From Slackia exigua ATCC 700122 (lineage in GTDB: Bacteria > Actinomycetota > Coriobacteriia > Coriobacteriales > Eggerthellaceae), in contig NZ_GG700631.1 in NCBI RefSeq assembly GCF_000162875.1, forward strand, positions 529,277 to 593,276: DNA of 64,000 nt, read 5' to 3'. Positions within the stretch are counted from its first letter, which is position 1; each line of letters opens with the position of its first letter. Position numbers and translations under genes: made by a program. Shown here piece after piece: positions 8,866 to 17,531 of the stretch. Under the pieces are notes generated by a model, which worked only from the letters and a program-made list of their open reading frames with translations, was not told the origin of the DNA and did no database searches.

Positions 8866-11800
8866 CTAACCCTTCGTGCCTGGGAGGATAGGACGCACGA
8901 TGCGTCCATGGAGATCGTCGGGCGATGCGCCGATCGCCCAATTTCGGAAACGGCCGAACGTCTCCCGCTCCTCCATGCCTTCTCGATAGTACACGCTGTC
9001 GGTCAGCTCGACCTTGCCGGCCCCGTCGTTCATGCGCACGCGCCGCATGCCGTCGTCCGCATCGTCATCCACGCAGATGAGCTCCAGCTCCTCGAACACC
9101 TTCAACGCGCTGCGGCAGGCGTCGGCGCCGAGGGTCGCGCGGCCGCATCGCTCGGCGAGGATCGCGTCCGTCAGCACGGCACCCTCGGGACCTGCATCTT
9201 TCGTTGCGCGTTTGACCTCGCGATACGCCTGCGCCATATCATCATGCGAAGGCGCCGCCGCGGAAAGGATGCGCGCGCACGCGTCGGCGTCGGCACGCCC
9301 GAAGAGCGCATGGACGCAGGCGTTGGCGCCGTCGCGTCCGGCGCGGCCGCTCATCTGGTTGAATTCGATCTCGGAAAACGGCATGCCGTAGAGCGCCACG
9401 TGGCGCACGTCGGGAATGTTGACGCCTTCGCCGAACGCCGACGTGCAGACGAGCACCTTCAACACGTTGTCTCGGAACAGCGATTCGATGCGTTCGCGCT
9501 CGTCGCGCGAAAGCCCCGCGTTGTAGAAGCCGATCTGCATGGCGACATGCGGCGCGAGCTCGCGCAGGCGCCGTGCGAGATCGACGGTGCCGACGCGCGA
9601 GTTCACGTAGACGATGGTCTTCTCACCCGACGAGATGACGCTGGCAAGATAGCTGTCTTTGTCCCTCAGGCCGCGGCGATCGTCGAACAGCAGGTTCGGG
9701 CGCGTCGTGTCGTCGAAGATGGATTCGTCGATGGAGAAGACGTCGTCGGCCGTTTCCGCGACGACGGTGGGCGCCGTGGCCGTAAGCGCGAGGACGACCG
9801 GATTGCCCAAGGCTTCGACCAGCGAGGAAAGCCCCGCATAGGCGATGCGCCTGCGCGCGCTGCGTTCGGCCATGTGATGGGCCTCATCCACGGCGATGAA
9901 GCCGAAATCGCCGCTTGAAGCGAGCCTTTTCGCATGGCATTGCGCGAATTCAGGCGTCGTCAGCACGATGTCGACGCTGCCGTCGGCGATACCCGCGTAG
10001 ATGCGCTCGCGCTCGGCCAGGTCCGTCTCGCCCGTCAGGGCCGCCACGCCGATGCCGAAAGGCTGAAGCGTCTCGGCCATATGGAAGCGCTGGTCGGCGA
10101 TAAGCGCACGCAGCGGGTAGACGAACAGGCTCGCCCTGCCGTCGCGCAGCGCGATGCGCGCGGCATGCGTCTGGAAGATGAGCGACTTGCCGCGTCCCGT
10201 TCCCATGACGGCGAAGGTGTTCTTCCCCGCCTCGAGGGACGCAAGCGCGCGGATCTGCGACTCATGCAGGGATTTCGACCCGATGAGGGTATCCACGATG
10301 CCGTCCACGAGCACGTCGGGGTTGTCTGCGGCGACGCGGCTCCAGTACGCGCGCGCCTGGACGGCCTCGGCGTCGGGAGAGAAATCGACCTCGACGTCAT
10401 GGGCCGGGCGATCGCCGTTGAATTCGTCGTACATCTCGCCGACGAATTCGATGTCGTCCGCAGGCAGGCAGGCGCGCATGGCCGGGCAGAGCGCGAGAGG
10501 TTCGATGGACTGGAGCATGGCCTTGACCTTGCGGCGGCCGCGCCACTCGTCCACCTGCGCTTCGAAGACCGCGTCGACGACGCATCCGCAGGAGATCAGA
10601 TCCTCGATGCCCGCAGGATGGAACATGATGCCGTCCACATGGTGGATGCCGTCGGTCAGCGTGCAGGACAGATGGTTCTTCGCGGCGCCGACGGCACGGC
10701 AATTCGATATGCGGACGTTGCGCGCGATCAGGCGCGGAGTGGGGTTTTCCTGCCCGAACGGCGCCAGGCGCTCCAACGCCTCGACGGCATCGATGGTAAG
10801 CTCGCCCAGACGGACGTCGGCATCGATGGACAGCAGCGGATGGAAGCTGCTTTCCGGCAGCGCATCCATATAGGCGCACAACCGCTCGGTGAATTCAGGG
10901 AGCTTGTCGGCCGGAAGCGTGACGCCCACGGCGGCTTCATGGCCGCCGAAACGCGTAAGGATGTCGGAGGTCTGCGCGACGGCTTTGAACAGATTGACCT
11001 GACCGACGCTGCGGCCTGAGCCGCGCGCTTCATCACCTTCGATGGAGAAGAGGATGGTCGGCACGCCGTATTTACTGACCAGGCGCGATGCGACGATGCC
11101 CTTGACGCCTTCGTGCCAGCCTTCGCCCGAGACGACGAGGGCATGCTGCCCATGGTAGATGTCCTCGGCCTGCGCGAGGGCGACTTTTGCGAGGTCGGCT
11201 TCGATAGCGCGGCGCTGGTCGTTGACGGCATCGAGCCGAGCGGCCTTCTCGGCCGCGGCATCGAAGCCGTCTTCCATCAGAAGCTCGGCCGCCAAATCGG
11301 CGTTGCCCATGCGCCCTGCAGCGTTCAAGCGCGGGATGAGGGAAAACGAGAGATTCGTGGCCGTGAGCGGCTTGCCGGACACGTTGCAGACGCCGACGAG
11401 CGCCGCGATGGACGGACGGGGATGTTCGTTCATGCGCGCCAGACCGTCGGACACGAGGGCGCGGTTCTCCCCGACGAGAGGCATGAGATCGGCCACGGTG
11501 CCGAGCGCGGCGAAGTCGGTGAACGAGCGCCAGAGGTTCGGCTTGCCGAAGCGCGCCCCCAATGCCTGGACCAGCTTCAGCGCAACGCCGACGCCGGCGA
11601 GGATCGAGCTTTTGCAGCCCGGATCGGTCTTGGGGTCGCAGACGATGCATTCGGGCATGCTCTCGCCCGGCTCATGATGATCGGTGATGACGACGTCCAC
11701 CCCGAGCTCGTTGAAACGCCGGGCCTCCTTGCCGTTCGAAATGCCGCAGTCGACCGAGACGACCAGGTCGGGTTTCGATTCGAGCGCACGGGCGATGGAT

Positions 11801-12189
11801 GCCTCGCTCATGCCGTAGCCTTCTTCGAACCGGCGCGGGATGAGCCAGCACGCATCGCCGTCGAGGGCCCGCAGACCGCGCGTGAGCACCGTGGTCGCGG
11901 ATATGCCGTCCAGGTCGAAATCGCCGAAGACGAGGATGCGCTCATGCGCGCGCAGGGCCGCCTCCACACGATCGGCCGCTTCCTGCATGCCGGGGATCGT
12001 ATAGGGGTTCAGCCAATCGCGCTCCAGGTCGGGAGAAAGGAACAGGCGCGCGTCCTCGATCGTCTTCACGCCGTGGGACACCATCGTGGCGGCCACGAAT
12101 CGAGGGAGGCGGAACTCGGACATAAGCACTGACACCGCGATGGGACAGGCGTCTTTGATTTCGAACTGCGCTGACATAATGCTCGCCAT
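8866..12189 (-). CDS. recJ: RecJ-like exonuclease fused to a RecQ-like helicase
   Basis: A 1107-residue fusion. The N-terminal half is RecJ, the 5'-3' single-strand DNA exonuclease: DHH motifs VFGDFDLDG (88-95), DCGIS (148-152) and DHHEP (170-174), the DHHA1 motif GGHEAAVG (415-422) and the OB-region GQENP (479-483). After a linker of about 60 residues comes an SF2 helicase: Walker A GTGRGKS (663-669), DEAH box (VDEAHHM), motif III LALTATAP, motif V SAFGEGVNIPD and motif VI QMSGRAGRDG, closest to RecQ. RecQ-type zinc-binding and HRDC domains are not evident. RecJ and RecQ cooperate in strand resection, so one polypeptide could couple unwinding to digestion. The start may be 12189 or 12177; neither has a strong Shine-Dalgarno. 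Confidence 0.93.
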   Translation of the reverse strand: MASIMSAQFEIKDACPIAVSVLMSEFRLPRFVAATMVSHGVKTIEDARLFLSPDLERDWLNPYTIPGMQEAADRVEAALRAHERILVFGDFDLDGISATTVLTRGLRALDGDACWLIPRRFEEGYGMSEASIARALESKPDLVVSVDCGISNGKEARRFNELGVDVVITDHHEPGESMPECIVCDPKTDPGCKSSILAGVGVALKLVQALGARFGKPNLWRSFTDFAALGTVADLMPLVGENRALVSDGLARMNEHPRPSIAALVGVCNVSGKPLTATNLSFSLIPRLNAAGRMGNADLAAELLMEDGFDAAAEKAARLDAVNDQRRAIEADLAKVALAQAEDIYHGQHALVVSGEGWHEGVKGIVASRLVSKYGVPTILFSIEGDEARGSGRSVGQVNLFKAVAQTSDILTRFGGHEAAVGVTLPADKLPEFTERLCAYMDALPESSFHPLLSIDADVRLGELTIDAVEALERLAPFGQENPTPRLIARNVRISNCRAVGAAKNHLSCTLTDGIHHVDGIMFHPAGIEDLISCGCVVDAVFEAQVDEWRGRRKVKAMLQSIEPLALCPAMRACLPADDIEFVGEMYDEFNGDRPAHDVEVDFSPDAEAVQARAYWSRVAADNPDVLVDGIVDTLIGSKSLHESQIRALASLEAGKNTFAVMGTGRGKSLIFQTHAARIALRDGRASLFVYPLRALIADQRFHMAETLQPFGIGVAALTGETDLAERERIYAGIADGSVDIVLTTPEFAQCHAKRLASSGDFGFIAVDEAHHMAERSARRRIAYAGLSSLVEALGNPVVLALTATAPTVVAETADDVFSIDESIFDDTTRPNLLFDDRRGLRDKDSYLASVISSGEKTIVYVNSRVGTVDLARRLRELAPHVAMQIGFYNAGLSRDERERIESLFRDNVLKVLVCTSAFGEGVNIPDVRHVALYGMPFSEIEFNQMSGRAGRDGANACVHALFGRADADACARILSAAAPSHDDMAQAYREVKRATKDAGPEGAVLTDAILAERCGRATLGADACRSALKVFEELELICVDDDADDGMRRVRMNDGAGKVELTDSVYYREGMEERETFGRFRNWAIGASPDDLHGRIVRPILPGTKG

Positions 12190-12263
12190 CTTCAATCATG
12201 CGTCGTGTATTGCCCCTCATTGTCGCATATTTGGAAGACGGCGCGGCCAGCGCCATGCAAAGC

Positions 12264-12821
12264 CTAATTGTATTCTTGCTGGGTCTTAGCCAGTCCATGC
12301 TCGAGAAAATAGAGAACGGCCTGGGATCCCAGATGGGCCGCTTGCTGGAAATCGTCCCAGGCTTCCTTCCTCGGCGTGCCGAGCACCCAGTCGACCACCG
12401 GCATGCGCCCGGGAGGACGTCCGATGCCGATGCGCACGCGCGCCCAGTCCTTCGTCTGAAGCTTCTCGGCGATGGACTTCAGACCGTTATGCCCCGCAAG
12501 CCCGCCGCCGAACTTCACGCGGATGGTGCCGGGATCGATGTCGAGCTCGTCATGGATCACGACGATGTCGTCGGGCGTCGCCCCGTAGGCGGCGGCAAGC
12601 TGCTTGACCGGGCCGCCGGATGCGTTCATGTAGCTCTGCGGCTTGGCAAGCACGATGTCTTCGCCCCGATAGGCCGTTTTGCCCGTCAGCGCGCCGCATT
12701 CGGACTTCCAGTAGCTGACGCGCAGCTCGCCGGCTAGAAGGTCGATGACTTCGAATCCGGCGTTATGCCTGGTATGGGCGTATTCTTCCCCGGGATTGCC
12801 CAGGCCCACGATCAGATGCAT
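12264..12821 (-). CDS. pth: peptidyl-tRNA hydrolase
   Basis: A 185-residue cytoplasmic enzyme that cleaves peptidyl-tRNA dropped from ribosomes, freeing tRNA. Family signatures are intact: [12 protein letters not shown] at the N-terminus, catalytic histidine in HTRHNAGF (His20), KPQSYMN, the aspartate in VIHDELD and [11 protein letters not shown]. Length matches the bacterial Pth family. It begins 8 bp after the prs stop codon, the classic prs-pth pair, and is followed by the RecJ-RecQ-like gene about 75 bp on. Confidence 0.97.
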   Translation of the reverse strand: MHLIVGLGNPGEEYAHTRHNAGFEVIDLLAGELRVSYWKSECGALTGKTAYRGEDIVLAKPQSYMNASGGPVKQLAAAYGATPDDIVVIHDELDIDPGTIRVKFGGGLAGHNGLKSIAEKLQTKDWARVRIGIGRPPGRMPVVDWVLGTPRKEAWDDFQQAAHLGSQAVLYFLEHGLAKTQQEYN

Positions 12822-12829
12822 GCGCGCAC

Positions 12830-13786
12830 CTAGGCGAACAGCCCCGAGACGCTGCCGTTCTCGTAGACGTTCTTGATGGTCTTGGCCAGAAGCGGCGCGA
12901 CAGAGATGACCTTGATCTTGCCGGTCTGGCGATCGAGGGGCACGGGAATCGTATTGGTGACGACGACTTCCTCGATGCAGGAGTTTTCGATGCGGTCGAA
13001 GGCGGGACCGCTCAGGATGCCGTGCGTGGCGCAGGCATAGATGCAGTCGGCGCCCTTGGCCTTCAATGTGTCGGCGGCCGCGACGAGCGAGCCGCCCGTG
13101 TCGATCATGTCGTCGTTGATGATGCAGATCTTGCCGGTGACATCGCCGATCAGGGCCGTGATCTCAGCCTGGTTATGGCGCGGACGATCCTTGTGCATGA
13201 TGGCGATGTCGGAATCCAGCAGCAGCTGCATCTTCTTGGCTTCCTTCGCGCGGCCCACGTCAGGCGAGACGATGCAGAGATCCGCCGGGTCGAAGCCCTT
13301 CTTCTCGAAGTAGTCCACGAAGATCGGCATGGCCGTCATGTGGTTCACGGGCACGTCGAAGAAGCCCTGGGTGGCGGATGCATGCAGATCGATGCAGATA
13401 GCGTTGTCGATGCCGGCGACGGAAAGCAGGTCGGCGACGAGCTTTGCCGTGATAGGTTCGCGCGGAGCGGCCTTGCGCTCCTGGCGCGAATAGCCGTAAT
13501 GCGTGATGACGGCCGTGATCGAGCGGGCGGATGCGCGCTTGGCGGCGTCGATCATGATAAGAAGCTCCATGAGGGCGTCGTTGATGTGCTCGCCCGCGAC
13601 GGACTGGATCAGGAACACGTCGGAACCGCGCACGCTCTGCAGGTAGCGGACGTAGATCTCTCCGTTGGCGAAGGTCTCGCGCTTGATGTTGCCGAGCGCC
13701 ACGCCCAGCTCGCTCGCGATTTCCTCGGCCAGTTGAGGGTTCACCGAACCTGAGAAGAGGGAGAGGTTCTTTACCATGTCGGTCAT
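12830..13786 (-). CDS. prs: ribose-phosphate pyrophosphokinase
   Basis: Makes PRPP from ribose 5-phosphate and ATP, feeding purine, pyrimidine, His, Trp and NAD synthesis. The 318-residue protein shows [14 protein letters not shown] at the N-terminus, the flexible loop [32 protein letters not shown] and the PRPP-binding loop [13 protein letters not shown] 13786 has AAAGGAG 9 nt upstream; a TTG two codons earlier is too close to that site, and ATG 13777 is a possible alternative. It lies between glmU and pth on the same strand. Confidence 0.97.
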   Translation of the reverse strand: MTDMVKNLSLFSGSVNPQLAEEIASELGVALGNIKRETFANGEIYVRYLQSVRGSDVFLIQSVAGEHINDALMELLIMIDAAKRASARSITAVITHYGYSRQERKAAPREPITAKLVADLLSVAGIDNAICIDLHASATQGFFDVPVNHMTAMPIFVDYFEKKGFDPADLCIVSPDVGRAKEAKKMQLLLDSDIAIMHKDRPRHNQAEITALIGDVTGKICIINDDMIDTGGSLVAAADTLKAKGADCIYACATHGILSGPAFDRIENSCIEEVVVTNTIPVPLDRQTGKIKVISVAPLLAKTIKNVYENGSVSGLFA

Positions 13787-13850
13787 GTCCAAGCGCTCCT
13801 TTACGCGATTCCCGTATGCCGTATCAGCGGATTCCAGAGTACCTTACTTT

Positions 13851-15275
13851 CTACCGAGACGCAGGCGTGCCATGAGGCTTCGCGCGAGACTTCAATTTCT
13901 CCATGTGGCGCGATGCCCAGCCTTCGATCTGACGCTGCTCGGCGCGCTCGAGCGCAAGGGCGTCGGGCGCGACGTCGCGCGTGATGCAGGACGACGCGCC
14001 GATGACGGCACCGTCGCCGATGGTCACGGGCGCGACGAGCATCGTGTCGGAGCCGATGAAGACGCCGTCGCCGATCGCGGTCCTATGCTTATGCACGCCG
14101 TCGTAGTTGCAGGTGATCGTGCCGGCACCGATGTTGACGCCCTCGCCCATCGTCGTATCGCCGATATAGGAAAGGTGCGGCACCTTGCTGCCCGCGCCGA
14201 TCGTGGACTTCTTGATCTCCACATGCGTGCCGACCTTGGCCCCTTCGCAGACATGCGCCTCGGGACGCAGGTACGCGCGCGGACCGCAGGAGGCGCCGTC
14301 ATCGACGACGGCGGAGACGGCCACCGTCTCGTCCACGGTGCAGCCCTCCCCCACGACCGTATCGGTCAGGCGCGTATGGGGGCCGATCACGCTGCCGCTC
14401 TCGATGGAAGTGCTTCCCAGAAGCATGACCGAGGGAAGGAGCTCGACGTCGGCGGCGATCGTGACGTCGGGTCCAATGAACGTGGAGGCCGGATCCCACA
14501 TCGTGACGCCGGCGGCCATATGGCGCGCATTGATGCGTTCGCGCATCGCGGCGGTCGCCTGCGCGAGCTGGACGCGGGAATTCACGCCCAATGCCTCGGA
14601 TGCGTCGTCGGCAGGAAGCGCGATCACGGCCCGACCGGCATCGCGGCAGATCTCCAGAACGTCGGTCAGATAGTATTCCCCCTGGGCGTTGTCGTCGCCC
14701 ACCTGCTCGAGGGCGTCGAAGAGCATCGGGGCGTCGAAGCAGTAGAAGCCGGAGTTGCATTCGGTGATGGCGGCTTGATCGGGCGTGCAATCCTTCTGCT
14801 CCACGATACGCATCACGTCATCCGAGCCGGCGGCGCGCACGATGCGTCCGTAGCCGGTCGGATCGGGCATGTCCATGGTGAGCACGACCACGGCAGCGCC
14901 CGCCTCTTCGCGGCGCGCGATAAGCGCGCGGATGGTTTCGGGCTTGATGAGGGGGCAGTCTCCTGACAAGACGACGAGCGATCCCCCGCGCACCCGGCCG
15001 TTTTCGGAAAACGCTTCACGCGCGGCATTGACGGCATCGCCGGTGCCCAGCTGGCGCTCCTGCATGACGATGCGAACGTCGCCTTCCACGAGGGGCCGCA
15101 CTTGATCGGCGCCATGCCCGAGCACCGCGACCACGTCGTGGATGCCGGCGGCGCGGGCGGCATCCACGACCCAGCGAACCAGAGGCACGCCGAGAATCTC
15201 GTGCGCGACCTTGGGCTTTGCGGATTTCATGCGAGTGCCGGCCCCTGCAGCGAGAATGAGCGCCTGAGCTTCCAT
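13851..15275 (-). CDS. glmU: bifunctional UDP-GlcNAc pyrophosphorylase / glucosamine-1-P acetyltransferase
   Basis: Performs the last two steps of UDP-GlcNAc synthesis. The N-terminal uridylyltransferase half has LILAAGAGTRMKS (residues 6-18), QLGTGDAV and the YGRIVR stretch. The C-terminal half is a left-handed beta-helix of hexapeptide repeats (for example IGAGSKVPHLSYIGD and GAGTITCNYDG), with the acetyl-CoA-binding NYDG region intact. At 474 residues it is the normal length, with a basic C-terminal tail. The start at 15275 has AAGAAGG upstream. It follows glmM by 66 bp, putting both enzymes of the pathway in one transcript. Confidence 0.97.
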   Translation of the reverse strand: MEAQALILAAGAGTRMKSAKPKVAHEILGVPLVRWVVDAARAAGIHDVVAVLGHGADQVRPLVEGDVRIVMQERQLGTGDAVNAAREAFSENGRVRGGSLVVLSGDCPLIKPETIRALIARREEAGAAVVVLTMDMPDPTGYGRIVRAAGSDDVMRIVEQKDCTPDQAAITECNSGFYCFDAPMLFDALEQVGDDNAQGEYYLTDVLEICRDAGRAVIALPADDASEALGVNSRVQLAQATAAMRERINARHMAAGVTMWDPASTFIGPDVTIAADVELLPSVMLLGSTSIESGSVIGPHTRLTDTVVGEGCTVDETVAVSAVVDDGASCGPRAYLRPEAHVCEGAKVGTHVEIKKSTIGAGSKVPHLSYIGDTTMGEGVNIGAGTITCNYDGVHKHRTAIGDGVFIGSDTMLVAPVTIGDGAVIGASSCITRDVAPDALALERAEQRQIEGWASRHMEKLKSRAKPHGTPASR

Positions 15276-15341
15276 GGAATACCTTCTTACTGTACGGGCC
15301 TTCGAAGACGCCTGTCCGAAAGCCGGATGACGTTTCTGGAG

Positions 15342-16688
15342 TTACGCGAGCTCGCGCTCGACGACGGCGGCGATGGATTCGGCGCAGCTTCGAGCGATCT
15401 CTGCGCGCGAAGCCTCCACCATGACGCGCACGACAGGCTCGGTGCCGCTCGTGCGCACGAGCACGCGGCCATCCGAACCCATCCGAACTTCCGCGGCGGC
15501 GACGGCATCGCGCACGGGAACGCAGCCTTCGAGCGCGTGCTTGTCGCGCACGCGCACGTTGACGAGCATCTGGGGAAAGCGCTTCATGATCGCGATGGCG
15601 TCTTCGACCGTGCGGCCGCTGCGGCGCACGGCGCAGAGGAACTGGCAGGCGGTCATGAGACCGTCGCCCGTGGAATTGTAGTCGAGCAGGATCATATGCC
15701 CCGACTGCTCGCCGCCGAGAGCGAACCCGCCGGCGAGCATCTCCTCGAGCACGTACCGGTCGCCCACCTTGGTCTGCTTCACGGCGATACCCAGATCCTC
15801 CATGGCGCGCACGAAGCCGAGGTTCGCCATGACCGTGGAAACCACCGTGTCGTGCGGAAGACAGCCGCGCATCTTCATATCGCGAGCGATGACGGCTTCG
15901 ACGATATCGCCGTCGATTTCCACCCCGTCCTTCGACAGGAGCATCACGCGATCGGCGTCTCCGTCGTGCGCGATGCCGACATCGGCGCCCGAGGCCGCCA
16001 TGACCTCGCGCAGCGGGTCAAGGCAAGTGGAGCCGCATCCGACGTTGATATCCATGCCGTCGAAATCGTCGTGCACGACCGTGACTTCGGCGCCCAGGCG
16101 ACGCAGGGCCTCGGCGCTCGTCAGGGACGAGGCGCCATGGCCGCAGTCGAGGGCGACATGCAGGCCCGAGAAATCGATGCCCTGGGATGCGACGGAATCC
16201 ACCGCATGGAGGATGTAGGTTTCCGCCGCGTCTTCCAGCTCTATCGCGACGCCCACGCCCGCGCCGACGGGCAACGCGTCGCCGTCGAGGGCATCGAGGC
16301 CTCCGGCCTCGACGAACGCTTGGATATCGTCCTCGACGGCATCGGGCAGCTTGAAGCCCTGCGCATCGAAGCACTTGATGCCGTTGTATTCGGGCGGATT
16401 GTGCGATGCGGAGATGACGATGCCGCCCGCCGCGCGCATCTCGCGCACGAGCAGGGCGACGGCGGGCGTCGGCACGATGCCCGCGATCAGGGCGTCTCCG
16501 CCGGCGGACGCGATCCCGGCCACGAGCGCGGCCTGCAGCATATCGCCCGAAAGGCGCGTATCGCGTCCGACGACGATGGGAGATCCCATGAACCTGACGG
16601 CCGCTTGGCCGAGACGCATCGCGAGCTCGCAGGTGAGCTCGGCGTTCGCAACGCCTCGGACGCCGTCCGTCCCGAAGAGTCGTGCCAT
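15342..16688 (-). CDS. glmM: phosphoglucosamine mutase
   Basis: Interconverts glucosamine 6-phosphate and glucosamine 1-phosphate ahead of GlmU. The 448-residue protein begins MARLFGTDGVRG, carries the phosphoserine loop GIVISASHNPPEYNG (active Ser in SASHNP), the magnesium loop DGDADR, the sugar-binding GGEQSGH and the C-terminal phosphate-binding RTSGTEP. All are intact. It is the first gene of the minus-strand run extending to 5732; the 241 bp between it and luxS must hold two divergent promoters, but I find no clean -35/-10 pair for either. Confidence 0.97.
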   Translation of the reverse strand: MARLFGTDGVRGVANAELTCELAMRLGQAAVRFMGSPIVVGRDTRLSGDMLQAALVAGIASAGGDALIAGIVPTPAVALLVREMRAAGGIVISASHNPPEYNGIKCFDAQGFKLPDAVEDDIQAFVEAGGLDALDGDALPVGAGVGVAIELEDAAETYILHAVDSVASQGIDFSGLHVALDCGHGASSLTSAEALRRLGAEVTVVHDDFDGMDINVGCGSTCLDPLREVMAASGADVGIAHDGDADRVMLLSKDGVEIDGDIVEAVIARDMKMRGCLPHDTVVSTVMANLGFVRAMEDLGIAVKQTKVGDRYVLEEMLAGGFALGGEQSGHMILLDYNSTGDGLMTACQFLCAVRRSGRTVEDAIAIMKRFPQMLVNVRVRDKHALEGCVPVRDAVAAAEVRMGSDGRVLVRTSGTEPVVRVMVEASRAEIARSCAESIAAVVERELA

Positions 16689-16929
16689 GAAAGGGTTCCT
16701 TCCCCCGAACGCCCCTTTCGAATGCGCGGCGACGAGACGCGCTGCGCAAGAGGCTGCCGATGAAGCCGCCGGAAGCGGCCGGAATATCCGATAAGCGCAG
16801 CCATTTTAGCATCACCGCACGCACGCGGCGAATCCCTTGGAATCCGCGCATTTCATGCGCGCGGCGCGCAAGGAGGGGTCAGGCGCGTATCATGCGGTTC
16901 AACGATAGATTCCCGTCAGGAGGCACGCC

Positions 16930-17388
16930 ATGGAACTCAAGAAGATCGCAAGCTTCCAGGTCGACCATACGACGCTCGAGCGCGGCATGTACACGTCGCG
17001 CGTCGATGGCGACGTCGTCACCTATGACATCCGCTTCAAGCGTCCGAACAAGGGCGATTACTTCACGACGGGCGCCGCCCACACGCTCGAGCACCTCTTC
17101 GCGACGTTCGCCCGCAGCGGAGAAGACTCCGACCGGGTGATCTACGTCGGCCCGATGGGCTGCCGCACCGGCTTCTACCTGCTGTGCCGGGATATGAAGC
17201 CCGCACGCGCCATCGCGCTCACGCAGGAGGCGTTGGCCTTCATCGCGGACTACGACGGCCCCATCCCCGGCGCGACGGAAGTCGAATGCGGCAACTACCT
17301 TGACCAGGATCTGCCCGGCGCACGGGTGGAAGCCGCCGAGATGGCGTGCGTGCTTGACGGCTGGACGCCGGAAAAGCTGGCGTACTAG
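16930..17388 (+). CDS. luxS: S-ribosylhomocysteine lyase
   Basis: Splits S-ribosylhomocysteine into homocysteine and DPD, the precursor of autoinducer-2, as part of the activated methyl cycle. The 152-residue protein has the metal-binding HTLEH (with FATFAR after it), the catalytic cysteine in PMGCRTGFYL and the third metal ligand in ECGNYLDQDL. Length and order match the family. A strong AGGAGG precedes ATG 16930. No pfs gene is adjacent. The gene is monocistronic and converges on the flavoprotein gene. Confidence 0.97.
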   Translation: MELKKIASFQVDHTTLERGMYTSRVDGDVVTYDIRFKRPNKGDYFTTGAAHTLEHLFATFARSGEDSDRVIYVGPMGCRTGFYLLCRDMKPARAIALTQEALAFIADYDGPIPGATEVECGNYLDQDLPGARVEAAEMACVLDGWTPEKLAY

Positions 17389-17457
17389 CGACATGCGGCA
17401 CAACCGCATGCGATGAGGATAGGATCTGCGAAGCTCGCTCCTCAAGATTAGAACGAA

Positions 17458-17501
17458 GAGGCGCGCTCGATCGGATGCCCTAACCGAACGGCGCGCCCCT
17501 C
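17458..17501. terminator. weak GC-rich stem-loop between luxS and the flavoprotein gene
   Basis: GAGGCGCGC at 17458-17466 can pair, with a bulge, to GCGCGCCCCTC at 17491-17501, and CGG/CCG pairs inside. It sits between convergent genes but lacks a clean U-tract, so it may only partly terminate. Confidence 0.3.
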
Positions 17502-17531
17502 GCTCGATTCGCTACTTTTCGCCCCGCTCCT

